In this document: piece by piece, positions 1-6,558 of the stretch
How positions within the stretch are numbered: the stretch's first letter is position 1
Layout: the number at the start of each line of letters is the position of its first letter
Origin: RBC101 sp052387735
Lineage (GTDB): Bacteria > Gemmatimonadota > Gemmatimonadetes > Gemmatimonadales > Gemmatimonadaceae
Length of the DNA: 12,806 bases
Assembly: GCA_052387735.1 (NCBI GenBank)
Contig: JBQTIW010000336.1
Location: 1 to 12,806 of the forward strand
Reading direction: 5' to 3'
Program-made: the position numbers and the translations under genes
The notes under the pieces: generated by a model
Seen by the model: the letters and a program-made list of their open reading frames with translations, nothing else
What the model was told of the DNA's origin: nothing
Database searches by the model: none

Positions 1-702
1 AAGTCCCGTAGCACCAAACGAGCAAGGGCGGGCGCTCCCCTTGCTCCGGATACGGGGTTCGATCCGCTCGAGCCAGGCACCACGACGCGGCTGTGCACGC
101 CCGTACGAAACCAGAACACGAGCGACCTGTGCATTGCCTTCGCGGTCGCCGCGGCGATGGAAGCGGCGGTCGGTCGACATCGGCAAACGACGAACAAGGC
201 CCCCGAGATCAACGTCGATCACGTCTTTCGCAAGAACGGCGCGCAGGTCGGATCCGTGCAGACGATTCAGGGAGCCGTGGCGAGCGGTGTGTTCGACGTC
301 GACTGTCTCCCGTTCGGTGCTACGCAGCCGTGCACCGACGTCGCCGCTCACACGTGGAAATGCGATTTGCGACCGCTCCAGGCACCAAAGAAGGAACGGG
401 TGGCGCTGCTCAAACAGCAGCTGCGCGATGTCGGACCGCTCGTGGCCCTCATTCAGGTGTTCTCCAACTTCGCGAGCTACGACAAGGTCGAGCCCTATGT
501 TCCCAAGAAACCCTCAGCGGGATTCCACGCCGTGTGCATCGTGGGCTACGAAGTCGACGCCGGCGGAACGACCGGCCGCTGGATCGTCAAGAACAGCTTG
601 GGACCTGGCTGGGGCGACCAGGGGTTCTTCCGACTTCCGTGGGGACAGGAGCTGGTCAAACCGGAAGATGTGGTGTTCGTCGCGGCCGATGTGCATCAGT
701 GA
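1..702 (+). CDS. Papain-like C1 family cysteine peptidase (5' end outside window)
   Basis: The frame is open from base 1 to the TGA at 700-702, so the start lies before the window; 233 codons are visible. Three elements of the C1A papain active site occur in the right order. PVRNQNTSDLCIAFA supplies the oxyanion-hole Gln (codon 38) and nucleophile Cys (codon 44, bases 130-132). GFHAVCIVGYE supplies the catalytic His (codon 176, 526-528). WIVKNSLGPGWGDQGFFRL supplies the Asn (codon 198, 592-594) and the Gly-rich end typical of the fold. Family knowledge says it hydrolyses peptide bonds. Bacterial members may be secreted or act on cell-surface proteins, but the N-terminus that would show a signal or propeptide is missing. 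Internal ATGs such as 157 lie downstream of the catalytic Cys and cannot be the true start. The next gene begins 7 bases after the stop, suggesting co-transcription. The substrate is unknown. Confidence 0.88.
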   Translation, partial: KSRSTKRARAGAPLAPDTGFDPLEPGTTTRLCTPVRNQNTSDLCIAFAVAAAMEAAVGRHRQTTNKAPEINVDHVFRKNGAQVGSVQTIQGAVASGVFDVDCLPFGATQPCTDVAAHTWKCDLRPLQAPKKERVALLKQQLRDVGPLVALIQVFSNFASYDKVEPYVPKKPSAGFHAVCIVGYEVDAGGTTGRWIVKNSLGPGWGDQGFFRLPWGQELVKPEDVVFVAADVHQ

Positions 703-709
703 TCGGACC

Positions 710-1861
710 ATGTGGCTGCGCCCGGGACGCAGTCGTCGCCGGCTCGTGATGGTGCTCGTGGCGCTGGTCTGCGGCGCCAGCCCGGCGGGAGCGCAGTGGT
801 TCACCGATGCGCGCACCTTCACCCTGTTCGAGGAAAACGATGCCCTCACCAGGACGAGCGACGAGAGCTATACGCAGGGATTGCGCCTGACGTGGGACTT
901 CAGTCAGTGGCCGGAATGGGCGACGTCGTGGGAGAAGGTGGTCCCGCTGCGCCGCCTGGCGAACGCCGCGCGCGGGACCACCACGAAGCCCGTGCTCGTT
1001 CCATGCAGCCCACAGTTAGACCGCGCATCTCACCCGTGCGGTGCGATCAGCGTTGGCCTCGGGCAGGTGCAGTACACGCCGGCGGACATCATTCGGCGTG
1101 ACCGCGAGGAGCGCGACCGGCCCTATGCGGGATGGCTGTTCGGCTCCCTGGCGCTCAGCGTGCGCGACGGTCCGCTCCAGACGAGCACCGAAGCCGTCCT
1201 TGGCGTCATCGGCCCCCTCTCGCACGCACAGAGCTTCCAGAGTCTGGCTCACTGGACCTGGTCCAGCGGTTCGGAGCAACCGCAGGGGTGGGATCACCAG
1301 CTCCGCAATTCCCTGCACGTTGGCCTCGTGACGACTGCCGCGTACCACGCCTTCGAGAAGTGCCTGAGCGGCAAATGCTCCGGCGTGTATGCCGAACGGC
1401 GTGTGTTCGACGTGACCCCTCGCGGTGAGGCGATTGCGACGACCGCGATGACACGCGCCTCGGCCGGTCTGACGGTGCGGGCAGGCTACGGATTCCCGGA
1501 TGGTCTGTTCGGCCAGCGCATTCCGGCGACCGCGCCCAGGCGCGGAGCTGGCCGGGACTGGTGGTTTGCCATATTTGCTTCGGGCGATGTCCGCGCGGTC
1601 GGACACAACGCGTCCCTGGAAGGGAGCTACGCCGATGACGGTCCCCGAAACTGGCGCACCAACCGGGAGATCGAAGCCCGAGGGGTCGTCAATGAAATGT
1701 CGCTCGGGTTCGGGGTCGGCAATCGCGCGGGGAGCATTTCGTATCAGCATGTCACCCGCACCCAGGAGTTTGACCCCATCCGCATCGCCGGAGTCCCGGC
1801 GGTCGATCTGGGTCGACACGTCTACGCATCGGTGACGTTCTCGATCAACGTGCTCCCGTAG
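710..1861 (+). CDS. LpxR-like (DUF2219) outer-membrane lipid A deacylase family protein
   Basis: 383 aa. The N-terminus MWLRPGRSRRRL, then a hydrophobic stretch ending PAGAQ, is a signal peptide with likely cleavage after AGA or AGAQ. Family signatures follow. FEENDALTRTSDESYTQGLR (about residues 40-60) matches the ENDxxxxTDxxYTxGLR motif of LpxR proteins. ERDRPYAGWLF (about 133-143) matches the conserved DRPYAGW. QSLAHWTW then GWDHQL (about 178-198) matches the region with the family's active-site His. The C-terminus ends in alternating hydrophobic strands (VYASVTFSINVLP), as in outer-membrane beta-barrels. Known LpxR enzymes remove the 3'-acyloxyacyl chain of lipid A at the outer leaflet. 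Where I expect QLxNEP, this protein has QLRNSL, so activity is uncertain. Start choice: ATG 710 gives a full signal peptide; 689 would overlap the protease gene, 749 would trim the basic n-region. No strong Shine-Dalgarno is visible, which fits coupling to the protease gene. Confidence 0.8.
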   Translation: MWLRPGRSRRRLVMVLVALVCGASPAGAQWFTDARTFTLFEENDALTRTSDESYTQGLRLTWDFSQWPEWATSWEKVVPLRRLANAARGTTTKPVLVPCSPQLDRASHPCGAISVGLGQVQYTPADIIRRDREERDRPYAGWLFGSLALSVRDGPLQTSTEAVLGVIGPLSHAQSFQSLAHWTWSSGSEQPQGWDHQLRNSLHVGLVTTAAYHAFEKCLSGKCSGVYAERRVFDVTPRGEAIATTAMTRASAGLTVRAGYGFPDGLFGQRIPATAPRRGAGRDWWFAIFASGDVRAVGHNASLEGSYADDGPRNWRTNREIEARGVVNEMSLGFGVGNRAGSISYQHVTRTQEFDPIRIAGVPAVDLGRHVYASVTFSINVLP

Positions 1862-1879
1862 CATGTCGCGCGCCGACAC

Positions 1880-3232
1880 TCACGCACTCGCCGTCTCGAA
1901 CCGCAGCCGTCGGCCGAACTCGCGCCGGAGCAGCCACATGCTGAGCGCGAGCTGCACGAAGACCGCGCCCACGGAGAGATACCAGATCTGGTGGAGCTGG
2001 AAACCCGGCAGTCGCGAAAGCATGACCGCCGGAATTGCGACGATCCCGATGCGCACGGCGGACGTGACGAGCGACGGCACGGTGTTCCCCATCGCCTGGA
2101 ACATGCTCGATGCCACGAAGATGAGCCCCGACGCCACGTAGTTCCACGAGACGATTCGCAGGTACTCGGCGCCATGTCCGATGACGGCGGCATCGCTCGA
2201 GAAAACGCCGACCAGTGCAGCGGGCATGAGATGGCAGACGATCGCGAACGCGACCATCACCGCGGTCGCCATCATCGCCGCATCCTTGAACGTGTCCTTT
2301 ACCCGCTGCGCCATCCGTGCGCCGAAGTTCTGCCCCGCAACGGGCGCGACCGAAAAGCCGAGCGCGACCACCGGCATGAAGCCCGCCTGCACCACGCGCA
2401 TGCCGATCCCGAATCCTGCCTGCGCCGCCGCGCCGAATGGGCGGGTGATGGCGTACACGATGAACATGTACAACGCCATGATGGCAAACTCGAATCCGGC
2501 GGGGAGGCCGATGCCTAACATCTTCTTCCACAGTTCGAATCGCGGCCGCCAGTCGGCGACGACGAATCGCAGGTAGGCATCCTTCACCACGAAGTACCGG
2601 GCCAACCACACAACGCCGATCACGATCGCGATCAGTGACGACATCGCCGCGCCGGCGACGCCGAACGCGTGACCTGTGCCCCACCCGAAGATGAGGAAGG
2701 GCGCCAGGATCATGTTGATGATGACCGTCACCGTCGACACCACCATGCCCGGCTTGAAATTGCCCACGGCGCGCAGGGCAGCTCCCATGGCCACGAGCGC
2801 GAACTGCAGCGCCATCGCCGGAATGAACCACAGCAAGTAATCGGCGGCCATCGCGGCGGTACCGGCGTCGGCGCTCTGGGCCAGAGCGTAAGGCATGCGC
2901 AGCGCCAGACCCACGATCAGAAACAGGACGCCGGTCAGCATGGCCAGCACCTGCGACTGATTGAACAGGAGCAGGGCCTGGTCGTGATCCTTCCGCCCGA
3001 CGGCGTGCGAGACGACCGTCGTCGTGCCCACGCCGAGCATCTGCGTCAGGGCCAGTACCATGAAACTCAGGTTGCCGGCGATCCCGACGGCCGCCACAGC
3101 CTGCGTGCCGAGTCGGCCGACCCAATAGAGGTCGATCAGGAAGTAGAGCGTCTGAAAGACCATAGTGACGAGCATGAAGCTCGTGGTCTTGAGCAGATGG
3201 CGAGTGACTGGACCGGTCGTGAGATCCTGCAT
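1880..3232 (-). CDS. MATE family multidrug/cation antiporter (NorM-like)
   Basis: 450 aa, the normal length for the family. It opens MQDLTTGPVTRHLLKTTSFM and runs through about twelve hydrophobic segments in two similar six-helix halves, with the family's first-helix pattern (FQTLYFLIDLYWVGRLG, about residues 26-42) and the cytosolic loop GRKDHDQA near 79-86. MATE proteins export cationic drugs, dyes or metabolites across the inner membrane in exchange for Na+ or H+; the substrate cannot be read from sequence. The start at 3232 lies behind a close GAGG (GAGGAATG), so the ribosome site is short-spaced. The gene converges on the LpxR-like gene with only 18 bases between stops and no obvious terminator hairpin. 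It diverges from the kinase-fragment gene across a 180-base gap. Long open frames opposite or within it are shadows. Confidence 0.93.
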   Translation of the reverse strand: MQDLTTGPVTRHLLKTTSFMLVTMVFQTLYFLIDLYWVGRLGTQAVAAVGIAGNLSFMVLALTQMLGVGTTTVVSHAVGRKDHDQALLLFNQSQVLAMLTGVLFLIVGLALRMPYALAQSADAGTAAMAADYLLWFIPAMALQFALVAMGAALRAVGNFKPGMVVSTVTVIINMILAPFLIFGWGTGHAFGVAGAAMSSLIAIVIGVVWLARYFVVKDAYLRFVVADWRPRFELWKKMLGIGLPAGFEFAIMALYMFIVYAITRPFGAAAQAGFGIGMRVVQAGFMPVVALGFSVAPVAGQNFGARMAQRVKDTFKDAAMMATAVMVAFAIVCHLMPAALVGVFSSDAAVIGHGAEYLRIVSWNYVASGLIFVASSMFQAMGNTVPSLVTSAVRIGIVAIPAVMLSRLPGFQLHQIWYLSVGAVFVQLALSMWLLRREFGRRLRFETASA

Positions 3233-3401
3233 TCCTCGGGAACCTCGGTGAAGTAGCGCCTACGAGGATACCTGAGGTCGGTCGGTTTTTGCACTCACGG
3301 CGACGGAAATGACGGGTGACGCCATGCTTTCGCTTAATGAAGTAATGGAGGCGCCCCGCCCGAACGCGAACCTCACGGTCCGGGCCAGGCGCGGCGCGCA
3401 C

Positions 3402-3406
3402 AGGAG
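3402..3406 (+). promoter_or_regulatory. Shine-Dalgarno AGGAG deciding the GTG start at 3413
   Basis: AGGAG sits six bases before GTG 3413. It fixes the start of the small kinase-N-terminus gene and argues that this truncated frame is, or recently was, translated from its own original start. Confidence 0.65.
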
Positions 3407-3412
3407 AGGCAC

Positions 3413-3763
3413 GTGCCATTCGACGCGGCGGACTGGGGACGAATCCAGGAGCTCTTCCACGCCTTGACCGATCGCTCGCACGCGGAGCAGGTCGAGGCGC
3501 TGGACCGTTTGAGCGTCGATCAGCCGGACATCGCCAGGGAAGTGCGCGCGATGCTGCTCGCCGACGCGACAGGCCCGTCGCTCCTCGACCTGGGCGTCGC
3601 CAGCGCTGTCAACGACCTGCTGCGCCCTCCTGCGCCAAGGCCCAGCGATCAACACAGTAGCATTCCGCCCGCACCACTGGCTGACGTCCAGGGCCCGGCT
3701 GCCCCTCGCGCCGACTCCAACTCGGAAGAAACAGGTCGTCGCAGCGGCGGCGGCGCCGTGTGA
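3413..3763 (+). CDS. Orphan N-terminal domain of a Ser/Thr protein kinase (kinase domain absent)
   Basis: 116 aa from GTG with a good ribosome site. Residues 1-60 (PFDAADWGRIQELFHALTD, REVRAMLLAD, PSLLDLG) match the short helical region at the start of many Pkn-type Ser/Thr kinases of Gemmatimonadota and Acidobacteria, usually of the form xWxRIxxLFxxAL, then LRxEVxxLLxAD and SFL. In those proteins a Pro-rich linker leads to a glycine-rich loop (GxGGMGxVY) and the kinase domain. Here the linker runs from about residue 72 (PPAPRPSDQHSSIPPAP) into low-complexity sequence and stops at residue 116. I found no glycine loop, HRD or DFG motif in any frame downstream. It is either a truncated kinase gene or a stand-alone adaptor domain; truncation is more likely. 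Function of the fragment is unknown. Confidence 0.6.
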   Translation: MPFDAADWGRIQELFHALTDRSHAEQVEALDRLSVDQPDIAREVRAMLLADATGPSLLDLGVASAVNDLLRPPAPRPSDQHSSIPPAPLADVQGPAAPRADSNSEETGRRSGGGAV

Positions 3764-4039
3764 ATTGCCGTACCCCGGCAAAGGCTTCCGCCGTCGTACA
3801 TCTCGAGGCGTTCGTCGTCAGAGGTCGGCGGCAGAGCCATATGCACGCGGAGCCGCGGCGCCGCGGAGTTTGGCGTCACCCTGAATCAGTGCCGGGGGTG
3901 AGCGAAGAAGTCGTATAAATGGTCCCTCCGCGTCCCCGCGACTCCGCGTGAAATCTTGTCTCTTGCTGTTGGTCGTTGTTCTGCGAAGCCTGTGGACGAT
4001 ATCCCGCACCCGTCGCGAGCCCGGATCACACGAGTCCCC
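3764..4039. other. Intergenic region carrying an inverted repeat pair
   Basis: No supportable gene. The stretch contains two 25-bp repeat copies in opposite orientation (3844-3868 and 3926-3950) and an inner hairpin (3876-3881 with 3896-3901), described separately. The small frames here are short, overlap one another and resemble nothing I know. Confidence 0.6.
3844..3950. repeat. Nested inverted repeat unit, REP/MITE-like (25-bp GC-rich arms)
   Basis: The left arm (3844-3868) starts CACGCGGAGCCGCGG. The right arm (3926-3950) ends GACTCCGCGTG. The right arm matches the reverse complement of the left at 22 of 25 bases by eye. Inside lies a perfect TCACCC/GGGTGA stem (3876-3881 with 3896-3901). 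The 107-bp unit could fold into a long cruciform or RNA hairpin. There is no ORF or transposase inside. The core is built from short CTCCGCG words, a motif also found at 8152-8168 and 12757-12781 in this window. It may be an extragenic palindromic repeat or a non-autonomous mobile element; I cannot tell which. Confidence 0.6.
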
Positions 4040-4240
4040 CTACCAGCGCTGCTCTCTCACCCGATGGACGACCACCTCGCAATGCCGACGCACCGCCATC
4101 GGAATCGCATAGGCGATCGCAGCGCGCCTCGCGGCCGGCCCAAACACCGGACGCTGCCAGCCCCCGAGCTTCACGACGAACCCGCGCTGACTCTTCGCGG
4201 GCACCACGTGCACGTTCGCGCTCCTCCGTCTGCGCTCCAT
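4040..4240 (-). CDS. DUF2188-like small protein
   Basis: 66 aa. The start is well supported: CGGAGGG (4244-4250) lies just upstream of ATG 4240. The pattern fits DUF2188: NVHVVPAKSQRGFVVKLGG (about residues 9-27), then an Arg/Ala-rich helix (FGPAARRAAIAYAI), then CEVVVHRVREQ. The family model is NVHVVP, then GWxVK, then a helix of x-Ala-xx-Ala type, then ExxVHxxxGxIR. DUF2188 proteins are small and of unknown biochemical role, often about 65-80 aa. Here the final segment is shortened (it ends HRVREQRW). The gene lies 120 bases downstream of the helical hypothetical gene on the same strand, so read-through transcription is possible. It is a real gene by ribosome site and family pattern; function is unknown. 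Confidence 0.65.
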   Translation of the reverse strand: MERRRRSANVHVVPAKSQRGFVVKLGGWQRPVFGPAARRAAIAYAIPMAVRRHCEVVVHRVREQRW

Positions 4241-4319
4241 ATACCCTCCGTTCGATTGTGTGAGTTGATCACTGCGACCTCCGCTCCGGCGCTGCTACGC
4301 GACCAGGCGAAACGACTGA

Positions 4320-4343
4320 TGGGCGAGCCGTGAGGCCCGCCCA
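4320..4343 (-). terminator. Possible stem-loop downstream of the 4361-5155 gene
   Basis: TGGGCG (4320-4325) and CGCCCA (4338-4343) form a 6-bp stem with a 12-base loop. It begins 17 bases past the stop of the minus-strand hypothetical gene. There is no T-run after it, so it is at best a weak or Rho-assisted terminator or an RNA 3'-end stabiliser. Confidence 0.3.
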
Positions 4344-4360
4344 CCCGTCGATCGAACCCG

Positions 4361-5155
4361 TTACGCCGTCTGCACGTCCTCCTTAGCCATCAGCTGCGTC
4401 GACCTTACTGCATCTGACCCCGACACAACGCGCCCGCTGCTGCTCACCGGCGCCGCACCGACCGGCGCTGCCGAGCCTCCGTTGCTCCCCGCCGGCGGAA
4501 TCTCCGGCGTAACCCCCGCGACCGGCTGACGCTCGAACCGCGAGATCGTCCGCCACTCCGCCAACCGATCCGGTGTCGCCGCCAAACGCGGCGCTACCAT
4601 CGCGTCCAACACCCGCACGAGGTCACGACCGCGCAGATACTCCTGTCGCAACCCCGCCGTCGATGCGGATCGCTTCCCGAACTCCTGCGCATGCGCATCG
4701 ATCCCCGCGCGCAGATCCACCGCCGACTTCTGCATCCGCTCCACGAAGTCGTTGGGGAACCCTGCGTCCACGAACCGCTGCCGATGGTCGGTCGCGGTCT
4801 GCGCCATCGACTCGGCCGCCGCGATCGTGCCTTCGTAGTCCCGCACTGCCGGCATCGGAAACGCCGCCAGCAGCGCGTCGTCCCGCGCAAACAGGGCCCG
4901 AGCCGCGCGAGCGATCGGGCGAATGAACTCCCGACGAATCGAAACCGCCATCGCCCGTTTGCGCCGCGTCGCTACCAGCGCCTGACTCGACCGCGCCCCC
5001 TGCTCGCGCGCGTACCCCTCCAGCCGGGTGATCACCCCGTTCAGCTGATCCACCAGCCTCGTCACGTCGCCGTAACTCACCGGCGGCGCGCTCTGCGCCA
5101 GGTAGTCCCGTACGCGACGAAACACCTGGAGCCCCTGCTTCTCGATTCCCAACAT
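4361..5155 (-). CDS. Helical hypothetical protein
   Basis: 264 aa from ATG 5155, which has a strong AGGAGGA (5162-5168) six bases upstream. The same frame extends to 5299, but that would place the hairpin leader and this ribosome site inside the gene, so I reject the longer start. The protein is almost wholly alpha-helical: MLGIEKQGLQVFRRVRDYLA, then long amphipathic helices rich in Ala, Arg and Glu. Conserved-looking stretches are REFIRPIARAARALF, QRFVDAGFPNDFVERM and YLRGRDLVRVLDAMV. From about residue 215 it becomes a Pro/Gly/Ser/Ala-rich disordered tail. There is no signal peptide or membrane segment. It resembles a recurrent family of uncharacterised four-helix-type proteins I associate with Gemmatimonadota and soil bacteria, from memory only. 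Function is unknown. The structured leader suggests post-transcriptional control. Confidence 0.75.
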   Translation of the reverse strand: MLGIEKQGLQVFRRVRDYLAQSAPPVSYGDVTRLVDQLNGVITRLEGYAREQGARSSQALVATRRKRAMAVSIRREFIRPIARAARALFARDDALLAAFPMPAVRDYEGTIAAAESMAQTATDHRQRFVDAGFPNDFVERMQKSAVDLRAGIDAHAQEFGKRSASTAGLRQEYLRGRDLVRVLDAMVAPRLAATPDRLAEWRTISRFERQPVAGVTPEIPPAGSNGGSAAPVGAAPVSSSGRVVSGSDAVRSTQLMAKEDVQTA

Positions 5156-5161
5156 GTAGTG

Positions 5162-5168
5162 TCCTCCT
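5162..5168 (-). promoter_or_regulatory. Strong Shine-Dalgarno (AGGAGGA) for the 264-aa hypothetical gene
   Basis: A near-perfect anti-16S complement six bases before ATG 5155. It decides that start over in-frame ATGs further upstream. Confidence 0.75.
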
Positions 5169-5181
5169 GCACCAAAAGGCT

Positions 5182-5229
5182 GGACGCGCCAGAAAACAGA
5201 GCCGGGGTGCGCGTCCTTCACCCTGGCTC
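5182..5229 (-). promoter_or_regulatory. Candidate H-type RNA pseudoknot in the 5' leader
   Basis: In the minus-strand transcript, GAGCCAGGGTG (5229-5219) pairs with CACCCCGGCTC (5209-5199), an 11-position stem with one A-C mismatch. Its 9-base loop is AAGGACGCG. The loop segment GGACGCG (5216-5210) is perfectly complementary to CGCGTCC (5188-5182) further downstream. This gives an H-type pseudoknot with a 2-base first loop, coaxial stems and a U-rich third loop of about 10 bases, which is sterically reasonable. The structure ends 13 bases before the AGGAGGA ribosome site of the 264-aa protein. The pairing is seen directly; a regulatory role is inference, and no known riboswitch consensus was recognised. 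Confidence 0.4.
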
Positions 5230-5326
5230 CTGCTTGTGTGACTCGATGTCGATCGATCGTCGCGGTGTCGTGCTGTCGCTCCGCGCTGTCAGCGCACATT
5301 CCGTCGCGCCGTGCCCTCGTCAGGCA

Positions 5327-6126
5327 GCATCGGCCGCTGATCCTGCATTGCGAGGCGGCCCCGCTGCACTGCGTCCGGCGATCGCGACGCTGTCGTCCGG
5401 CCAGCTCGCCGTTCGGATCGGAGAGAGCGCAGCGCCCTGAGCAAAGTCCGCGCTGCCGACCGGCCGGATCGCCACGTCACCATGCGACCCGCACGTGCGC
5501 CGCTCGATCAGGGCAGTGCCGTCTCTTGCAACGACGGCACTCTCTCGCTGCTCTGCATTGTCAGCTACACGACCTGCAGCGCCAATCGGTCGCTTTGCTG
5601 CATGCCTGTGTCAGCCGGCAGCGTCGAACGCTCAGATCACATCACGACCGCCAATTCCGCCGTGCCCCTTCTCATGACAACAGCGTCGATCCCAAGTCCC
5701 GCTGCCTCGAGCTGGCGCTGTGCTGCGCGGCTTGCGCATACCGCACATGTCATCGCCGCGCCGCAGTCCCGGCCGGCCAGGCCGCGCTGCCCCACCACTG
5801 ATCGGTACCGTTGCCAACACATCCGACATTGCGGCTCCGAGGGTGCGCGGTGCCTTCACCAGAGCCCGCGCTACCGATCCATTGAGGTGCAGCACTGCCT
5901 CGTCGTCCTGCAGCATCGAGTCCAGGACCTGCACTGTCGACCATCCGCTCCACCGTGCCATCTGTCGCCTGCGCAGCGCGGAGCTGCCCGTCCGCACTGC
6001 CGTTCCACCGATCCGCAGCGTGGCTCCGCTTTGTGCTGCGTCGTCCGGCACTCCCGCTGCGCCGCCTGACCAGTCGACAGCTGTGCATCGACGATCAGCA
6101 GCGTGCGCGAAAAGTCTGTTGCACAA
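5327..6126 (-). pseudogene. Possible decayed minus-strand gene (weak)
   Basis: One minus-strand frame reads as plausible protein in two blocks. The upstream block includes GSVARALVKAPRTLGAAMSD and DVLATVPISGG; the downstream block includes AVVARDGTALIERR and TASWPDDSVAIAGRSAAG before a stop at about 5327. Two in-frame stops (near 5632 and 5614) separate the blocks, and part of the middle reads better in another frame, suggesting frameshifts. No family is recognised and no ribosome site is evident at the ATG at 6126. This could equally be non-coding sequence with accidental open frames. Confidence 0.2.
5515..5541. other. Perfect 9-bp hairpin
   Basis: AGTGCCGTC (5515-5523) and GACGGCACT (5533-5541) are perfect complements around a 9-base loop. 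No T-run follows on either strand, so it is not a standard intrinsic terminator. It lies inside the gene-free block; role unknown. Confidence 0.45.
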
Positions 6127-6285
6127 GCGCTTTCACCCGACCCGCTCGCCCAACGCGTGCATGGATCCATCGAAACCCGGACGTGCCAGGCATCGAACGC
6201 CGCACCACGACCCGCCGATCAGCCGGGGCCCGGGATGCGCGCTCCTGTATATCCAGATGCAACAAGAGGCCGTCTGCGCAAGAGG

Positions 6286-6307
6286 TTTCCGCAAAAAAAG
6301 TCGGAAA
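6286..6307. other. Short hairpin with an A7 loop
   Basis: TTTCCG (6286-6291) pairs with CGGAAA (6302-6307) around a loop containing seven A's. The homopolymer is in the loop, not after the stem, so this is not a classical terminator. It lies about 250 bases upstream of the sigma-like gene. Confidence 0.3.
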
Positions 6308-6558
6308 TGTCACGTGATCGGGGTCAAGGCGATGTCCCTGAGTAGAAGAAAGGGAGATTCCCGAATGCGAACGCGCACGCCGATGCAACGAGATGTTTCC
6401 GACGTGTTTGAGAAACTCGTATGCGTTTTGGGGGGTGAACGGGGCCTTATCTGTAGCAGAGACTCGAAAGTTCTGCCAGGTCGCACAGGCACCGTCATGG
6501 GAGGTGAGAGAGGCGGACGGGCGAAGGAGTCGACATTCACCCTAACGGCAACGCGCAC

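Larger units (their letters stand above)
5230..6558. other. About 1.3 kb without a recognisable gene
   Basis: The many short frames overlap and none has a credible start, ribosome site or family pattern. In 5230-6240 the plus strand is C-rich with frequent CTGC words, so the minus strand is purine-rich, as coding strands often are. The most protein-like minus frame (about 6126 down to 5327) is interrupted by stops near 5632 and 5614. Its third-position GC, counted by eye over some 110 codons, is roughly 70%, apparently lower than in the SusC-like gene. A 9-bp hairpin lies at 5515-5541. From about 6240 the composition becomes A-richer, with an A7-loop hairpin at 6286-6307, as expected for a promoter or leader region ahead of the sigma-like gene. 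Confidence 0.5.

Noticed and set aside
50..80. GGGTTCGATCC resembling a tRNA T-arm
   Set aside because: No acceptor, D or anticodon arms can be formed around it, and it lies within the protease reading frame.
41..709. Plus frame from 41 continuous with the LpxR-like gene, suggesting a 606-aa protein
   Set aside because: The first 220 codons are Arg/Ser-rich shadow of the cysteine protease in another frame; the signal peptide at 710 marks the true start.
1845..3419. Long minus-strand frame (524 aa) overlapping the MATE gene
   Set aside because: It is a second frame of the same strand through the MATE gene. It is Arg/His/Gly-rich, has no domain pattern, and the MATE frame shows clear membrane helices.
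5156..5299. Extended N-terminus of the 264-aa protein from ATG 5299
   Set aside because: It would place a strong ribosome site and paired stems inside the coding region, and the added residues look unstructured and unrelated to the helical body.
6310..6317. TCACGTGA palindrome upstream of the sigma-like gene as an operator
   Set aside because: A single 8-bp palindrome is expected by chance at this length, and no second site or regulator gene supports it.
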